Positions 1-5,567 of a stretch of DNA of 7,082 nt are shown here, in pieces. Origin of the DNA: Pseudomonadota bacterium. GTDB lineage: Bacteria; Pseudomonadota; Alphaproteobacteria; Rhizobiales; Rhizobiaceae. Position 1 is the stretch's first letter; every line of letters begins with the position of its first letter. The translations under genes were made by a program, and so were the position numbers. The notes under the pieces were generated by a model. That model saw nothing but the letters and a program-made list of their open reading frames with translations, did not search any database and was not told the DNA's origin. The stretch spans positions 1 through 7,082 of the forward strand of contig JAEYXI010000072.1 of the NCBI GenBank assembly GCA_023428515.1, written 5' to 3'.

Positions 1-1
1 G

Positions 2-544
2 GGCAAGAGCCTGTCGGTCGGCGCGCCGGCGTCGGGCACCGAGCTCAACGCGCGCGCCATCTTCGCCGCCGCCGGCCTCACCTATGAGGATCTCGGCAAG
101 GTCGAGTACCTGCCCTTCGCAGAATCCGTCGAGCTGATAAAAAACCGCCAGCTCGACGCCACGCTGCAGTCGGCGGGCCTCGGCGTCGCGTCGATCCGCG
201 ATCTTGCGACGTCGGTGCCGATCAACGTCGTTGCCGTGCCGAAGGCGGAAGTCGAGAAGATCGGCTCGCCCTACCTCTCCGTCATCATCCCGGCCGGCAC
301 CTATGAAGGCCAGGCCGAGGACGTCGAGACCGCGGCCGTCGGCAATTTCCTGATCACCCATGACGGGGTGCCGGAGGAAACCGCTTACCAGATGACCAAG
401 CTGCTCTTCGAGAGCCTGCCGCAGTTGGTCGCCGCACACGCCGCCGCCAAGGCGATCGACCCCACCAAGGCGCTGGACGGCATGCCGGTCGAACTGCATC
501 CCGGCGCGGCGCGCTATTACAAGGAAGCGGGGATACTGAAGTAA
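2..544 (+). CDS. TAXI-family TRAP transporter solute-binding protein, C-terminal part (5' truncated by window edge)
   Basis: The frame is open from base 2 to the TAA at 542-544, giving 180 residues with no start codon needed inside the window. Full TAXI proteins are usually a little over 300 residues, so roughly the first 40% is missing. The visible part has the family's features: GKSLSVGAPASGTELNAR near the start, a YLPFAESVELIKNRQLDA segment, then the SAGLG and VPINVVAVP stretches, and a C-terminal half with VGNFLITHDGVPEETAY followed by a helix-rich end. In TRAP systems this periplasmic protein captures the ligand and delivers it to the membrane permease. The permease gene follows 13 bases later, so the two are probably co-transcribed. 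The ligand is unknown; TAXI proteins are often linked to glutamate, dicarboxylates or other organic acids. An ATG-like internal start at 215 is not the real start, because the homologous-looking sequence continues upstream of it. Confidence 0.9.
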   Translation, partial: GKSLSVGAPASGTELNARAIFAAAGLTYEDLGKVEYLPFAESVELIKNRQLDATLQSAGLGVASIRDLATSVPINVVAVPKAEVEKIGSPYLSVIIPAGTYEGQAEDVETAAVGNFLITHDGVPEETAYQMTKLLFESLPQLVAAHAAAKAIDPTKALDGMPVELHPGAARYYKEAGILK

Positions 545-557
545 TCGGCCCGCGACC

Positions 558-2639
558 GTGGCCACCCCGCAAAACGCCGCCGAAGCCGAGATCGTCGACG
601 GCCTGCCGCCCGGCTGGGGCGACGGGCTCGGCGGCAGGATAGCCTTCGGCATCGCTGTCGCCTTCTCGGCCTTCCAGCTGGTGACGGCGGCCTACGCCTT
701 CCTGCCCAGTCAGGTCGTAAGGGCGATGCATGTCGGCTTCCTGCTGCTGCTCGGCTTCGGGCTCATCGCCACGCTGCGGGCCAAGACCGCGTTCGGCAAG
801 GCAGTTTTCTGGACGCTCGGCGTGCTCGGCTTCTCCACCGGCATCTACAACTGGGTGGAATACGTACCGCTGCTCCATCGCAGCGGCTTCCTCACCCCGC
901 TCGACGTCGCCTTCGGCACGATCCTGATCGTACTGGTCTTCGAGGCGGCGCGGCGCCTGATGGGCTGGCCGCTGGCCATCATCGCCGGCATCTTCCTCGC
1001 CTACTGCTTCTTCGGCAACTACCTGCCGCCACCCTTCATCCATCGCGGCTACGACTTCGTACAGATCGTCGACTATTTCGCCTTCGGCACCGAGGGCATC
1101 TACGGCACGCCGGTCTACGTTTCGGCGGCCTACATCTTCATCTTCGTCGTCTTCGCCGCCTTCCTCGAACGCGCCGGCATGATCGCGTTGTTCAATGATG
1201 TGGCGCTCGGCCTGGTCGGCTCCTGGCGCGGCGGGCCAGCGCAGGTCTGCGTGCTGTCGTCGGCACTGATGGGCACCATTTCCGGCTCCGGCGTCGCCAA
1301 CGTCGTGGCCAGCGGCCAGTTCACCATTCCGCTGATGAAGCGCTTCGGCTTCCGCGCGGCCTTCGCCGGCGGCGTCGAGGCGACCTCCTCGATGGGCGGC
1401 CAGATCATGCCGCCGGTGATGGGCGCCGTCGCCTTCATCATGGCCGAAACGCTCAACGTCCCCTATGCCGACGTCGTGAAGGCTGCGATCATCCCGGCCA
1501 TCCTCTATTTCGGCGCCTGTTTCTGGCAGGTGCATCTCGAAGCCGGCAAGGCCGGGCTCGGCGGCATGCGCAAGGAGGACCTGCCCAGCGCCTGGCTCGC
1601 CATCAAGGAGCATTGGCCGCTCGTCCTGCCGCTGGCGGCGCTCGTCTATCTTCTCTTCGCCGGCTACACGCCGATCTTCGCCGGTACGATGGGCCTGGCG
1701 CTCACTGTAGTCCTGATCCTCGGCGCGCCGCTCGCCGCGCTCATCGGCCCATTCGCCTTCCGCGTCGTCTTCTGGATCGCGCTCGGCCTCGCCGCGGCGG
1801 CCTTCATGCGCTTCGGCGTCAATGTGCTGGCGCTGGTCATCGGCGCGCTGGTCGCCGCCTGCTTCCTGTTCAAGGGCGGACGGGAGACGCTGCGCATCTG
1901 CCTGGACTCTCTCGCCGAAGGGGCAAAGAACGCGCTGCCAGTCGGCATCGCCTGCGCCATCGTCGGCATCGTCATCGGCACGCTGACGCTCACCGGCATC
2001 GCCTCGACGATGATCGGCGCGATCATCGCGATCGGCGAGAACAACCTCTTCCTGTCGCTGGTGCTCACCATGCTGACCTGCCTGGTGCTCGGCATGGGCA
2101 TCCCGACCATTCCCAACTACATCATCACCTCGTCGCTCGCCGGCCCGGCTCTGCTCGAACTCGGCGTGCCGCTGTTGGTCAGCCACATGTTCGTCTTCTA
2201 TTTCGGCATCATGGCGGACCTGACGCCGCCGGTGGCGCTTGCCGCCTTCGCGGCGGCGCCGATGGCGAAGGAATCCGGGTTGAAGATCGGCATCCAGGCG
2301 TCGAAGCTTGCGATCGCCGGCTTCGTCGTTCCCTTCATGGCGGTCTACACGCCGGCGCTGATGCTGCAGGATCCCGGCCCGATCAGCCAGGCTTTCGGCT
2401 ATCCGGTCGAGGTCGTCTACATTGTCGCAAAGGCCTGCCTGGGCATCGCTCTGTGGGGTGCCGCCGTCGTCGGCTTCCTCGTCGTGCGCCTCGCTTTCTG
2501 GGAGCGCATCGTCGCCTTCGCCGCCGGCGTGCTCTTGGTGCTTGCGCTGCCGCTCACCGACGAGATCGGCTGGGCGCTCGCCATCCTCTGGATCGGCTGG
2601 CACTGGTGGCGGGCGCGCCGCGTTCCCGTCCTGCAATGA
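558..2639 (+). CDS. TRAP transporter fused permease subunit (DctQ-like plus DctM-like)
   Basis: This 693-residue, strongly hydrophobic protein is the membrane part of a TAXI-type TRAP transporter, expected to drive uptake using an ion gradient. The first ~150 residues hold several membrane segments resembling a fused small (DctQ-like) subunit. The rest is a DctM-like large subunit. Signature stretches are GTISGSGVANVV (residues 239-250), MGGQIMPPVMG (279-289) and LGMGIPTIPNY (511-521), followed by a second conserved block with FYFGIMADLTPPVALAAFAAAPMA. Related proteins often have GLPTTA at the third motif; GIPTIPN here is a mild variation. The start is GTG at 558, the most upstream ordinary start codon after the preceding gene's stop. 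No strong Shine-Dalgarno sequence precedes it, so translation may be coupled to the upstream gene. The next in-frame Met is about 55 residues in and would remove the first membrane segment. The stop overlaps the next gene's ATG. Confidence 0.95.
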   Translation: MATPQNAAEAEIVDGLPPGWGDGLGGRIAFGIAVAFSAFQLVTAAYAFLPSQVVRAMHVGFLLLLGFGLIATLRAKTAFGKAVFWTLGVLGFSTGIYNWVEYVPLLHRSGFLTPLDVAFGTILIVLVFEAARRLMGWPLAIIAGIFLAYCFFGNYLPPPFIHRGYDFVQIVDYFAFGTEGIYGTPVYVSAAYIFIFVVFAAFLERAGMIALFNDVALGLVGSWRGGPAQVCVLSSALMGTISGSGVANVVASGQFTIPLMKRFGFRAAFAGGVEATSSMGGQIMPPVMGAVAFIMAETLNVPYADVVKAAIIPAILYFGACFWQVHLEAGKAGLGGMRKEDLPSAWLAIKEHWPLVLPLAALVYLLFAGYTPIFAGTMGLALTVVLILGAPLAALIGPFAFRVVFWIALGLAAAAFMRFGVNVLALVIGALVAACFLFKGGRETLRICLDSLAEGAKNALPVGIACAIVGIVIGTLTLTGIASTMIGAIIAIGENNLFLSLVLTMLTCLVLGMGIPTIPNYIITSSLAGPALLELGVPLLVSHMFVFYFGIMADLTPPVALAAFAAAPMAKESGLKIGIQASKLAIAGFVVPFMAVYTPALMLQDPGPISQAFGYPVEVVYIVAKACLGIALWGAAVVGFLVVRLAFWERIVAFAAGVLLVLALPLTDEIGWALAILWIGWHWWRARRVPVLQ

Positions 2640-3013
2640 GCCTTTGCATCCTTGCGGCGGGCAAGACGACGCTGCTCGCCGTCTCCGCCTTCACCCTGTC
2701 CTGGACCCATTCCATCGAGAAAACCCGCTGGGAGGAGGACTGGCGCGTGACGCCGGCCGGGCTGGAGATCGTCGAGGCGCGCGTGAAAGGCTCCGGCGCC
2801 GGCATGGAGCCGCCGGAAGGCGCCCTGCTCAGGGACGGATGGTGGAGCTACCGGCCGAAGATCGGCCCGCGCCCGACACTCGCACTGGCGGCCTCGGGAG
2901 CGACCGGCGCTGGGTGGCGGCTCTGCACGGATCAGGCTTGCATGGATCTTGGAGCGGAAGCCGGTCGGACAATCGAGCTATCCGCCTGCGACGGGACCAA
3001 TCAGCCCCGATAG
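2636..3013 (+). CDS. DUF1850 domain-containing protein, TRAP operon partner
   Basis: This 125-residue protein begins at an ATG that shares four bases (ATGA) with the permease stop, the usual sign of translational coupling. It has a hydrophobic N-terminal stretch (residues about 3-21) that could be a signal peptide or anchor. Then comes the family's conserved block with WTHSIEKTRWEEDW (about 23-36), GAGMEPPEGA and GWWSY, and a C-terminal CTDQACMDL with two cysteines. DUF1850 proteins are repeatedly found beside fused TAXI-TRAP permeases, and this arrangement fits. Their biochemical role is not established to my knowledge. From position and predicted export, an accessory role in ligand delivery or permease assembly is an inference only. 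The same frame is open far upstream inside the permease gene, but that part is an arginine-rich shadow reading and is excluded. No clear terminator follows the TAG at 3011-3013. Confidence 0.88.
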   Translation: MSLCILAAGKTTLLAVSAFTLSWTHSIEKTRWEEDWRVTPAGLEIVEARVKGSGAGMEPPEGALLRDGWWSYRPKIGPRPTLALAASGATGAGWRLCTDQACMDLGAEAGRTIELSACDGTNQPR

Positions 3014-3055
3014 GAGCAGCGGCGCAACGTCGCCACCCTCTCGTCAGCGCCTATG

Positions 3056-3199
3056 TCAGTGAAATACCGCGGGCGTGCCGAGACGGCGCGCGCAGGCCGG
3101 GCCTGGACCGCGCATGTAATGGCGCTCAGGGCGATAGGTCGGCGCGACGAACTCGCGCAACGCGAACGCAAAATGCGTGATGTGATTCCAGACGTTCAT
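3056..3199 (-). CDS. possible small protein of 47 residues
   Basis: The minus-strand frame from the ATG at 3199-3197 to a TGA at 3058-3056 encodes MNVWNHITHFAFALREF followed by an arginine- and proline-rich remainder (APTYRPERHYMRGPGP). Third codon positions are clearly richer in G+C than in the overlapping plus-strand frame, which favours this strand. The N-terminal ~18 residues look amphipathic or aromatic, and the rest is basic. There is no perfect Shine-Dalgarno sequence; the bases before the start contain three GGGAC units in a row (about 3206-3232 on the complementary strand). I do not recognise a family. It may be a genuine short rhizobial protein or a chance frame. An upstream TTG or GTG extension is possible but unsupported. 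Confidence 0.35.
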   Translation of the reverse strand: MNVWNHITHFAFALREFVAPTYRPERHYMRGPGPACARRLGTPAVFH

Positions 3200-3246
3200 C
3201 TTACCAGTCCCTGTCCCTCGGATGTCCCTTCCGATTACGGACACTT

Positions 3247-3301
3247 TTAACGTTCAGTCGTGAATCTTCGGTGAACGCGATGTTAATCTTCAGTCGGAAT
3301 C
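3247..3301. repeat. tandem imperfect repeat, period 36
   Basis: TTAA-CG-TTCAGTCG-TGAATC (3247-3266) recurs as TTAA-TC-TTCAGTCG-GAATC (3283-3301). The TTCAGTCG core is identical in both copies, which lie 36 bases apart start to start. The pair sits 48-102 bases upstream of the possible minus-strand small gene, where a pair of regulator sites on the same side of the helix would be plausible. No known regulator is assigned. Confidence 0.5.
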
Positions 3302-3362
3302 GGCCCCGACGATGGCCGAATCACGGCTGAGTCTGGGTCTTTCCTCGACCGGCTGGAAACTT

Positions 3363-3388
3363 CTCCGGCCTGTATCTTTTCCGACACA
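3363..3388. repeat. imperfect direct repeat, copy 1
   Basis: CTCCGGCC and TTTTCCGACACA are present here, separated by a 6-base insert (TGTATC). The same two blocks occur joined without the insert at 3547-3566. The longest exact shared string is CTTTTCCGACACA (13 bases, 3376-3388). Function unknown; the two copies bracket the EcfG-type promoter and the palindrome. Confidence 0.6.
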
Positions 3389-3462
3389 GTTGTTTCGCAG
3401 CCATGCCGCGCGGGAGCATTTTCGTTTCAACTGCGTCTCGAAGCGAATTTGAAGCACAGCCC

Positions 3463-3487
3463 GGAACATGGTCGCGCGAGGCACGTT
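3463..3487 (+). promoter_or_regulatory. EcfG-type (general stress response) promoter
   Basis: GGAAC at 3463-3467 and CGTT at 3484-3487 are separated by exactly 16 bases, matching the alphaproteobacterial sigma-EcfG consensus GGAAC-N16/17-CGTT. The element faces the DUF892 gene, whose ATG is about 100 bases downstream. The predicted RNA start, a few bases after the -10, falls about 3493-3496, giving a leader of roughly 95 bases. DUF892/YciE-like proteins are commonly stress induced, which agrees with control by the PhyR-NepR-EcfG pathway. The match is seen in the sequence; its activity is inferred. Confidence 0.7.
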
Positions 3488-3494
3488 GGAACAA

Positions 3495-3517
3495 CGAGCC
3501 GGACGACGTCCGGCTCG
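3495..3517. repeat. 23-base perfect palindrome at the predicted RNA 5' end
   Basis: CGAGCCGGACG and CGTCCGGCTCG are exact reverse complements around a single A at 3506 (in RNA, a 9-base-pair GC-rich stem with a GAC loop, or similar). It begins almost exactly where transcription from the EcfG-type promoter should start. It is not followed by a T run, so a terminator role is unlikely. A 5'-end stabilising hairpin or a regulator site are possible readings. Confidence 0.65.
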
Positions 3518-3546
3518 CCGGTATCGTTCGCGTGAGGGACGATCGG

Positions 3547-3566
3547 CTCCGGCCTTTTCCGACACA
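3547..3566. repeat. imperfect direct repeat, copy 2
   Basis: CTCCGGCC joined directly to TTTTCCGACACA, the partner of the copy at 3363-3388, which carries a 6-base insert. This copy lies in the predicted leader of the DUF892 transcript, 10 bases before its ribosome binding site. Confidence 0.6.
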
Positions 3567-3575
3567 TCAAGAACC

Positions 3576-3583
3576 AGGAAGGG
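3576..3583 (+). promoter_or_regulatory. ribosome binding site of the DUF892 gene
   Basis: AGGAAGGG lies 7 bases before the ATG at 3591. It decides the start in favour of 3591 over an in-frame upstream ATG at 3468, which would lie within the predicted promoter and ahead of the predicted RNA start. Confidence 0.75.
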
Positions 3584-3590
3584 CAAAGCC

Positions 3591-4097
3591 ATGGGTTTCT
3601 TTTCCAAGGACATCAAGACGCTGGACGACCTCTTCGTGCATACGCTGCGCGACATCTATTATGCCGAGAAGCAGATCGAGAAGGCGCTGCCGAAGATGAT
3701 CGACAAGGCAACCAATCCAGAACTGGTGGCCGGCTTCGAGAAGCATCTGCAGGAGACGATGGGCCATATCGAGCGCGTCGAGCAGGTCTTCGAGATGCAC
3801 GGCGTCAAGGCCAAGGCGGTCAACTGTCCGGCGATCGACGGCATCCTCGAGGAGGCCGACGAGATCGCCGGCGACATCGACGACAAGCAGGTCCTCGACG
3901 CGGCGCTCATCGCCTCGGCGCAAGCCGTCGAGCACTATGAGATCACGCGCTACGGCGCGCTGATGGCATGGGCCAAACAACTGGGACGCAGCGACTGCGC
4001 CGCAGTGCTCGCCAAGAACCTGAAGGAGGAGGAAGCGACCGACAAGAAGCTTTCCCAGCTCGGGGAGAGCAAGGTCAACATGCAGGCCGCCGAATAG
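3591..4097 (+). CDS. ferritin-like DUF892 (YciE/YciF) family protein
   Basis: This 168-residue cytoplasmic protein belongs to the DUF892 group of ferritin-fold four-helix-bundle proteins, often called YciE/YciF and associated with stress responses. It opens with the typical LDDLFVHTLRDIYYAEKQIEKALPKM (about residues 11-36), with candidate metal ligands E26 and E30. The next helix, FEKHLQETMGHIERVEQVFE, carries H52, E55, H59 and E64. The C-terminal half has AQAVEHYEITRYG and a final acidic LKEEEATDKKLSQL helix. This pattern of Glu and His suggests a di-metal site, but iron binding is known only for relatives and storage or oxidase activity is not shown here. The length is normal. It has its own strong ribosome binding site and an EcfG-type promoter, and is closed by an intrinsic terminator, so it is probably a single-gene stress transcript. 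The gene symbol is left blank because naming varies. Confidence 0.9.
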   Translation: MGFFSKDIKTLDDLFVHTLRDIYYAEKQIEKALPKMIDKATNPELVAGFEKHLQETMGHIERVEQVFEMHGVKAKAVNCPAIDGILEEADEIAGDIDDKQVLDAALIASAQAVEHYEITRYGALMAWAKQLGRSDCAAVLAKNLKEEEATDKKLSQLGESKVNMQAAE

Positions 4098-4114
4098 TTA
4101 TCCGCGCAGCCACG

Positions 4115-4145
4115 AAAGGCCGGTCCCTCGCCGGGCTGGCCTTTT
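4115..4145 (+). terminator. intrinsic terminator after the DUF892 gene
   Basis: AAAGGCC (4115-4121) pairs with GGCCTTT (4138-4144). The inner GGTCC and GGGCT continue the stem with two G-T pairs, giving about 12 base pairs around a CTCGCC loop, followed by a short T run (TTTT then CGTT). It begins 17 bases after the stop codon. The reverse strand also ends in a T tract (TTT), so it may weakly serve the converging ArsR-type gene too. Confidence 0.8.
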
Positions 4146-4158
4146 CGTTCATGCGATT

Positions 4159-4842
4159 TCAGCTTTGCAGGAAGGCTTTCGCGAAGGCGATCTTGCCTTT
4201 CGGCGAGAAGACGACGGCACGACCTTCGGGTTCACGACGTGCCCATTTTTCGTCGAGCGTCTTCTCCAGGATCGCAGCTCCGAGCGCGCCGGCGAGATGC
4301 GAGCGCCGCACGCTCCAGTCGAGGCATGCCCGACAGACCGGTCTGCGCTGGCCCACGAAGGCCGCCGTGTCGATACCAAGCGCGGCGAAGTAGGCGGGTG
4401 CCGATCTGCCGAGGGTGATCTCGTCACCCTTGCGCCGCAACAGGCCTCGCTCCAGGAAACCATCCAGCATGGCAACCGCGCGGTCACCGGCGAGGTGATC
4501 ATAGCAAACGCGAGCCTCGCGCATGGCAGCGTCGCGCGGTCCCGGTCGCGCACGCTGCGGCCCTGCATTGGCGGCGACGCCGCTGATCGCCTCGATCATC
4601 GCCGCCACTTCGGTTCCAGCCAGCGCGTAGTACCGGTGCCTGCCTTGGCTCGCGACGGTCAGCAGGCCGCCGTCGATCAGCTTCGACAGATGCGAACTCG
4701 CCGTAGGAAGCCCGACATTTGCTTCCAGGGCGAGCTCGCTCGCGGTCAGCGCACCGCCATTCATCAGCGCCGACAGCATATTCGCGCGCGCCGGGTCGCC
4801 GACCAGGCTGGCAACGCGGGCGATATCGGGTCCTTCACGCAT
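4159..4842 (-). CDS. ArsR-type winged-helix transcriptional regulator
   Basis: The 227-residue protein has an N-terminal winged helix: DIARVASLVGDPARANMLSAL (about 6-26), a helix-turn-helix LTASELALEANVGLPTASSHLSKL (32-55), and a wing with GLLTVASQGRHRYYAL (59-74). The extra C-terminal ~130 residues carry CYDHLAG (113-119) and CRACLDWSVRRSHLAG (170-185), conserved in a long-form ArsR subgroup whose ligand I cannot name. The three cysteines (C113, C170, C173) and nearby His residues could sense metal or redox, but this is inference and the classical ArsR metal motif (ELCVCDL) is absent. The start is the ATG at 4842; no good Shine-Dalgarno sequence precedes it, and the next in-frame Met would delete much of the first helix. 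It is divergent from the DUF1127 gene, and a small inverted repeat lies in the gap, suggesting autoregulation and control of the genes to its right. Confidence 0.88.
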   Translation of the reverse strand: MREGPDIARVASLVGDPARANMLSALMNGGALTASELALEANVGLPTASSHLSKLIDGGLLTVASQGRHRYYALAGTEVAAMIEAISGVAANAGPQRARPGPRDAAMREARVCYDHLAGDRAVAMLDGFLERGLLRRKGDEITLGRSAPAYFAALGIDTAAFVGQRRPVCRACLDWSVRRSHLAGALGAAILEKTLDEKWARREPEGRAVVFSPKGKIAFAKAFLQS

Positions 4843-4854
4843 AGTTCGACCATA

Positions 4855-4868
4855 AACGAAGTATCGTT
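4855..4868. promoter_or_regulatory. candidate operator of the ArsR-type regulator
   Basis: AACGA-AGTA-TCGTT is an inverted repeat with 5-base arms and a 4-base centre, placed 13 bases before the regulator's start codon and 43 bases before the DUF1127 ATG. ArsR-family proteins typically bind short dyads of this kind in the gap between themselves and a divergent target. The arms are short, so chance is possible. Confidence 0.45.
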
Positions 4869-4895
4869 GTTACACAATTGCTATGCTTGGGCATC

Positions 4896-4901
4896 AGAGG
4901 A
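4896..4901 (+). promoter_or_regulatory. ribosome binding site of the DUF1127 gene
   Basis: AGAGGA lies 9 bases before the ATG at 4911 and supports that start over an in-frame TTG at 4878, which would add 11 residues not typical of the family. Confidence 0.6.
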
Positions 4902-4910
4902 TCACCCAGC

Positions 4911-5126
4911 ATGGCCACCAGGAACGTCTCCCAACCGCTTCGCCAGTCCCGTTTCGGCGACCGCTGGCTCACCGCCGTGGAAACCCTTGCAGCCTTTGTG
5001 GGCCGTTGCCTGGATCGTCACCGGCAGCGCCTCGATCTCGATGCGCTCGAGGATGCCGCGTTGCGGGACATCGGCCTGTCGCCCGAAGACGTCAGGCGCG
5101 AATGCGCCAAGCCGTTCTGGCGGTGA
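4911..5126 (+). CDS. DUF1127 domain-containing small protein
   Basis: This 71-residue basic protein has a variable N-terminus, an amphipathic middle (WLTAVETLAAFVGRCLDRHRQRLDL, about 19-43) and the diagnostic DUF1127 end LEDAALRDIGLSPEDVRRECAKPFWR (46-71). Short DUF1127 proteins are abundant in alphaproteobacteria. Some have been linked to RNA-related regulation and to phosphate or stress physiology in Agrobacterium and Rhodobacter, but no specific role can be read for this copy. It is divergent from the ArsR-type regulator and about 105 bases upstream of the NIPSNAP gene on the same strand, so the two may share a transcript. A hairpin spans its stop codon. Start at 4911 chosen from the ribosome binding site. 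Confidence 0.85.
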   Translation: MATRNVSQPLRQSRFGDRWLTAVETLAAFVGRCLDRHRQRLDLDALEDAALRDIGLSPEDVRRECAKPFWR

Positions 5127-5137
5127 CGAACGGCTTG
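5108..5137 (+). repeat. hairpin across the DUF1127 stop codon
   Basis: CAAGCCGTTC (5108-5117) and GAACGGCTTG (5128-5137) are exact reverse complements, with a 10-base loop that contains the TGA stop (5124-5126). There is no T run after it, so it is not a standard intrinsic terminator. It may protect the 3' end of the mRNA or partly separate DUF1127 from NIPSNAP expression. Confidence 0.6.
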
Positions 5138-5231
5138 CGAGGCAATTGTCCTATCGCATCCCGGCAGGCGACGCTTCGTTCTTGATCGAACTGTCACTGC
5201 AGATCCACTCGAACCCTCAGAAGAAAGTCCC

Positions 5232-5564
5232 ATGACCATCACCTGCTTTATCCGTTACGAGATCGAACCCTATGCGAAAGCCGATTTCGAGGAATATGCG
5301 CGCAACTGGGGACAGGCGATTCCACGCTGCGGCGCCGATCTCATCGGCTATTTCGCACCGCATGAGGGTTCCGCAACCACCGCCTATGGCGCCTACAACA
5401 TCGATAGCCTGGCCGCCTACGAGGCCTATCGTGCAAAGCTGGCGGCCGATCCGCTGGGCCGCGCGAACTACGAGTTCGCGCGCGACAAGCGCTTCATCCT
5501 CAAGGAGGACCGCATCTTCCTGAAGCTCGTCTCCGGCCCGCATGCGCTGCTGGCAAAACCCTGA
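5232..5564 (+). CDS. NIPSNAP family protein
   Basis: This 110-residue protein has the compact dimeric alpha/beta-barrel-type pattern of bacterial NIPSNAP proteins. It shows ITCFIRYEIEPYAKADFEEY at the N-terminus, WGQAIPRCGADLIGYFAPHEG in the middle, then SLAAYEAYRAKLAADPLGRANYEFA and the C-terminal RFILKEDRIFLK. The family is small and cytoplasmic in bacteria with no settled reaction. An enzymatic or ligand-binding role related to dimeric ferredoxin-like proteins is only a structural analogy. A weak purine-rich site (AGAAAG) lies shortly before the ATG. In many rhizobia such genes sit beside ArsR-type regulators of the kind found here (recalled, not searched), so it is a candidate target. Its stop is only 3 bases from the stop of the converging mbfA gene. 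Confidence 0.85.
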   Translation: MTITCFIRYEIEPYAKADFEEYARNWGQAIPRCGADLIGYFAPHEGSATTAYGAYNIDSLAAYEAYRAKLAADPLGRANYEFARDKRFILKEDRIFLKLVSGPHALLAKP

Positions 5565-5567
5565 TCC

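Larger units (their letters stand above)
3014..3590. other. 577-base intergenic region with regulatory elements
   Basis: This stretch lies between the TRAP operon and the DUF892 gene. From left to right it holds a possible small minus-strand gene (3056-3199), a tandem repeat at 3247-3301, an imperfect direct repeat (3363-3388 and 3547-3566), an EcfG-type promoter (3463-3487), a 23-base palindrome (3495-3517) and the DUF892 ribosome binding site. No convincing intrinsic terminator is seen after the TRAP operon. The part from about 3250 to 3420 is less GC-rich than the neighbouring genes, in line with non-coding DNA. Open frames on the plus strand here (for example 3053-3250) have poorer third-position GC and no ribosome binding site. 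Confidence 0.75.

Noticed and set aside
1613..2635. Upstream extension of the DUF1850 frame inside the permease gene
   Set aside because: The segment is arginine- and histidine-rich shadow sequence. The family-like sequence begins only at the ATG at 2636.
354..2636. 760-codon open frame on the minus strand, antisense to the permease gene
   Set aside because: It is the complementary reading of a high-GC membrane-protein gene. Its product is almost entirely D, E, R, A, G, H and Q without domain-like patterns, while the plus strand encodes a clear TRAP permease.
3053..3250. 65-codon plus-strand frame after the TRAP operon
   Set aside because: It has weak third-position GC, no ribosome binding site and no recognisable pattern. 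The opposite strand is a better candidate.
3247..3286. TTAA pair as a CtrA site
   Set aside because: The two TTAA units are 32 bases apart, not the 7-base gap of the CtrA consensus.
3468..3590. Upstream in-frame ATG for the DUF892 gene
   Set aside because: It lies within the EcfG-type promoter and before the predicted RNA start. The 41 extra residues are low-complexity R-rich, and a strong ribosome binding site precedes 3591.
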